Shown piece after piece: positions 14,502 to 15,914 of a DNA stretch of 15,914 bases. Every line of letters begins with the position of its first letter. Positions within the stretch are counted from its first letter, which is position 1. The notes under the pieces are model-generated. The model did not search any database. It saw only the letters and a list, made by a program, of their open reading frames with translations, and was not told the DNA's origin. A program made the translations under genes and the position numbers. The stretch is from Chloroflexi bacterium UBA6265 (lineage in GTDB: Bacteria > Chloroflexota > Chloroflexia > Thermomicrobiales > UBA6265), in the NCBI GenBank assembly GCA_002440805.1, contig DJVD01000238.1, positions 1 through 15,914 on the forward strand, written 5' to 3'.

Positions 14502-15365
14502 ATGGATTTCCTGCAAATTGTGGTCAGCGGTATCCTGCTTGGCGGGGTATATGCCTTGTTCGCCACCGGGCTTAACCTGATCTTTGGGGTGATGAAAATC
14601 ATCAACCTCGGCCATGGCGAACTCATGATGCTGGGTGCATACATCACCTTCTTCCTCTTCACAGAGGCCGGTGTTAATCCCTTGCTTTCCATTCCCCTCA
14701 CTGCCGCCGTCGTGGGCATCTTTGGATTTCTGTTGCAGTTCGCCCTGGTCGAGCGCGTGGTGGGACAACCCATCATCAACTCCCTGTTGCTTACCTTTGG
14801 TTTATCTACCCTGATGATGGGCGTGGCTCTAAACCTGTGGACGTCAAACTATCGATCGGTCAACTACACCGCACTCAGTGGATCGTGGCATCTCGGCGAA
14901 GTGGCGATCTCGAAAGGTCGCGCGGTGGCCTTTCTCATCTCGCTCCTGGTTACCGGGGGCATGTGGCTCTTCCTCAATCGCTCCACGTTTGGCAAGGCGA
15001 TTCGCGCTACCTCCGAGCATCCCCAGGTGGCCCAGCTCTGCGGGATCGATATCCGCAAGGTGCGCTATGTCACATTTGGCCTCGGTTCGGCCATGGCGGC
15101 CGTTGCCGGTGCGCTTATCTCGATCATTTTCACCATTAGTCCCGAAATGGGTCGCATGTTTATCGGTAAGGGGTTTGCCATCATCGTGCTCGGCGGACTG
15201 GGATCATATGTCGGTGCGTTGCTCGGGGCGATTGTCCTCGGCGTCGGCGAAACCGTTACCGCCTATTTCACCTCAACCCAACTGTCCGAAGGCGTGGCCT
15301 ACCTGATCCTGCTGCTGGTGCTTGTCGTGCGACCGGCCGGGTTCTTTGGAAAGGCCGAGGACTGA
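14502..15365 (+). CDS. livH: Branched-chain amino-acid-type ABC importer permease, LivH family
   Basis: This 287-residue, very hydrophobic inner-membrane protein appears to have about eight transmembrane segments. The LivH signature INLGHGELMMLGAY lies at 34-47, after GGVYALFATGLNLIFGVMK. The cytoplasmic loop that contacts the ATPase is GKAIRATSEHPQVAQLCGIDIRKVR, the usual GxAxRA...GI pattern. The C-terminal GFAIIVLGGLGSYVGALLGAIVLG segment is also typical. It forms the membrane channel with LivM. The ribosome site is weak (GAAAG near 14489), which fits lower expression than the binding protein. livM begins one base after the stop, so the two are coupled. The symbol names the family; the transported solute is not known. 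Confidence 0.92.
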   Translation: MDFLQIVVSGILLGGVYALFATGLNLIFGVMKIINLGHGELMMLGAYITFFLFTEAGVNPLLSIPLTAAVVGIFGFLLQFALVERVVGQPIINSLLLTFGLSTLMMGVALNLWTSNYRSVNYTALSGSWHLGEVAISKGRAVAFLISLLVTGGMWLFLNRSTFGKAIRATSEHPQVAQLCGIDIRKVRYVTFGLGSAMAAVAGALISIIFTISPEMGRMFIGKGFAIIVLGGLGSYVGALLGAIVLGVGETVTAYFTSTQLSEGVAYLILLLVLVVRPAGFFGKAED

Positions 15366-15366
15366 G

Positions 15367-15914
15367 ATGGCAGACAATCCGCAGCTTATGGATGATATGC
15401 GCAGCGCCTACGAGCCACCGGCCTGGGAAAAGCGCCTCGGCTGGATGTACCTGCCGGTCTTCATTGTGATCATTGGGCTGTTGCTCTACCTGCCAATAAA
15501 CGCGAAGGCGTATACCGTCACCCTTACCCTCACGGTGCTGATGGTGATCGCGCTTTCCTCCAGTTGGAACTGGCTGTCCGGCTTCGCCGGCTATACCTCG
15601 TTTGCCACTGCCGGATTCTTCGGTATTGGTTCCTACACTGCGGCCCTGCTTATTCATTACGACAAGGCCCACTGGACCATCGCCATCCTGGCGGCCGGCG
15701 TGGTGAGCATGGTAGTGGCGGTGCTCGTTGGCATCCCGACACTGCGATTGCGCGGGCCCTACTTTGCCATTGCCATGCTGGCCTTTTCCGAGCTTGCCCG
15801 GGTGGTGATCCTCAGCTGGCCCGATCTCACGCTCGGCGGCGCCGGGGTGTTCCTTCGCAAACCACGCATCCAGCGACCGGAAGATGGCGCGTCATTCTTC
15901 GAGGACTTCCAGCG
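15367..15914 (+). CDS. livM: Branched-chain amino-acid-type ABC importer permease, LivM family (N-terminal part)
   Basis: The frame opens at ATG 15367, one base after the livH stop, and stays open for 182 codons to the window edge. The protein begins with a charged cytoplasmic tail (MADNPQLMDDMRSAYEPP). Hydrophobic segments follow, including VLMVIALSSSWNWLSGFAGY, and a GFFGIGSYTAALL turn. The family-typical TLRLRGPYFAIAMLAFSELAR lies at about 127-147. LivM pairs with LivH in the inner membrane to form the importer channel. The C-terminal half, including the ATPase-contacting loop, lies beyond the window, as presumably do the ATPase genes. It is not in the ORF list I relied on elsewhere because it has no stop here; I translated it directly. 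Confidence 0.9.
   Translation, partial: MADNPQLMDDMRSAYEPPAWEKRLGWMYLPVFIVIIGLLLYLPINAKAYTVTLTLTVLMVIALSSSWNWLSGFAGYTSFATAGFFGIGSYTAALLIHYDKAHWTIAILAAGVVSMVVAVLVGIPTLRLRGPYFAIAMLAFSELARVVILSWPDLTLGGAGVFLRKPRIQRPEDGASFFEDFQ

Overview
The window looks like chromosomal DNA from a moderately GC-rich bacterium, most probably a member of the Chloroflexota (Thermomicrobia-like). This is an inference. It rests on the very large LuxR-type STAND ATPase regulator, the exported binding protein with a twin-arginine leader, the use of GTG and TTG starts, and the general protein style; no rRNA or other phylogenetic marker is present. No mobile element, tRNA, rRNA or CRISPR array was seen.

Layout: (1) 1-1200, the end of an alpha/beta-hydrolase (esterase) gene and an LLM-class flavin/F420-dependent oxidoreductase, closed by a textbook intrinsic terminator. 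(2) 1324-3879, an 851-residue ATPase-TPR-LuxR regulator. (3) 3880-4088, an intergenic region with tandem TACGTA repeats. (4) 4089-7962, the most unusual part: four consecutive paralogous genes for exported proteins of about 300 residues. Each has a C-terminal cupredoxin-like domain with a complete candidate type 1 copper ligand set (His, Cys, His, Met) and an N-terminal half that looks like a ligand-free copy of the same fold. A hairpin lies in the leader or spacer before each of the four genes. (5) 8086-10053 on the minus strand, a flavoprotein related to sulfide:quinone oxidoreductase and type II NADH dehydrogenase, and upstream of it a group III truncated haemoglobin. (6) 10290-12310, trpB and trpA overlapping by 4 bases, then a terminator. 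(7) 12399-12968, a small P-loop kinase-like protein. (8) 13192 to the right edge, a branched-chain amino-acid-type (HAAT) ABC importer: binding protein, LivH-like permease and the start of a LivM-like permease; the ATPases would lie beyond the window.

How the genes may work together: the regulator, the four cupredoxin-like proteins, the SQR-like flavoprotein and the haemoglobin sit next to each other. They could form an electron-transfer or nitrosative/sulfide stress module, with several periplasmic/extracellular copper proteins as alternative electron carriers. That link comes only from proximity and protein type. The Trp synthase, kinase and importer genes look like ordinary housekeeping neighbours.
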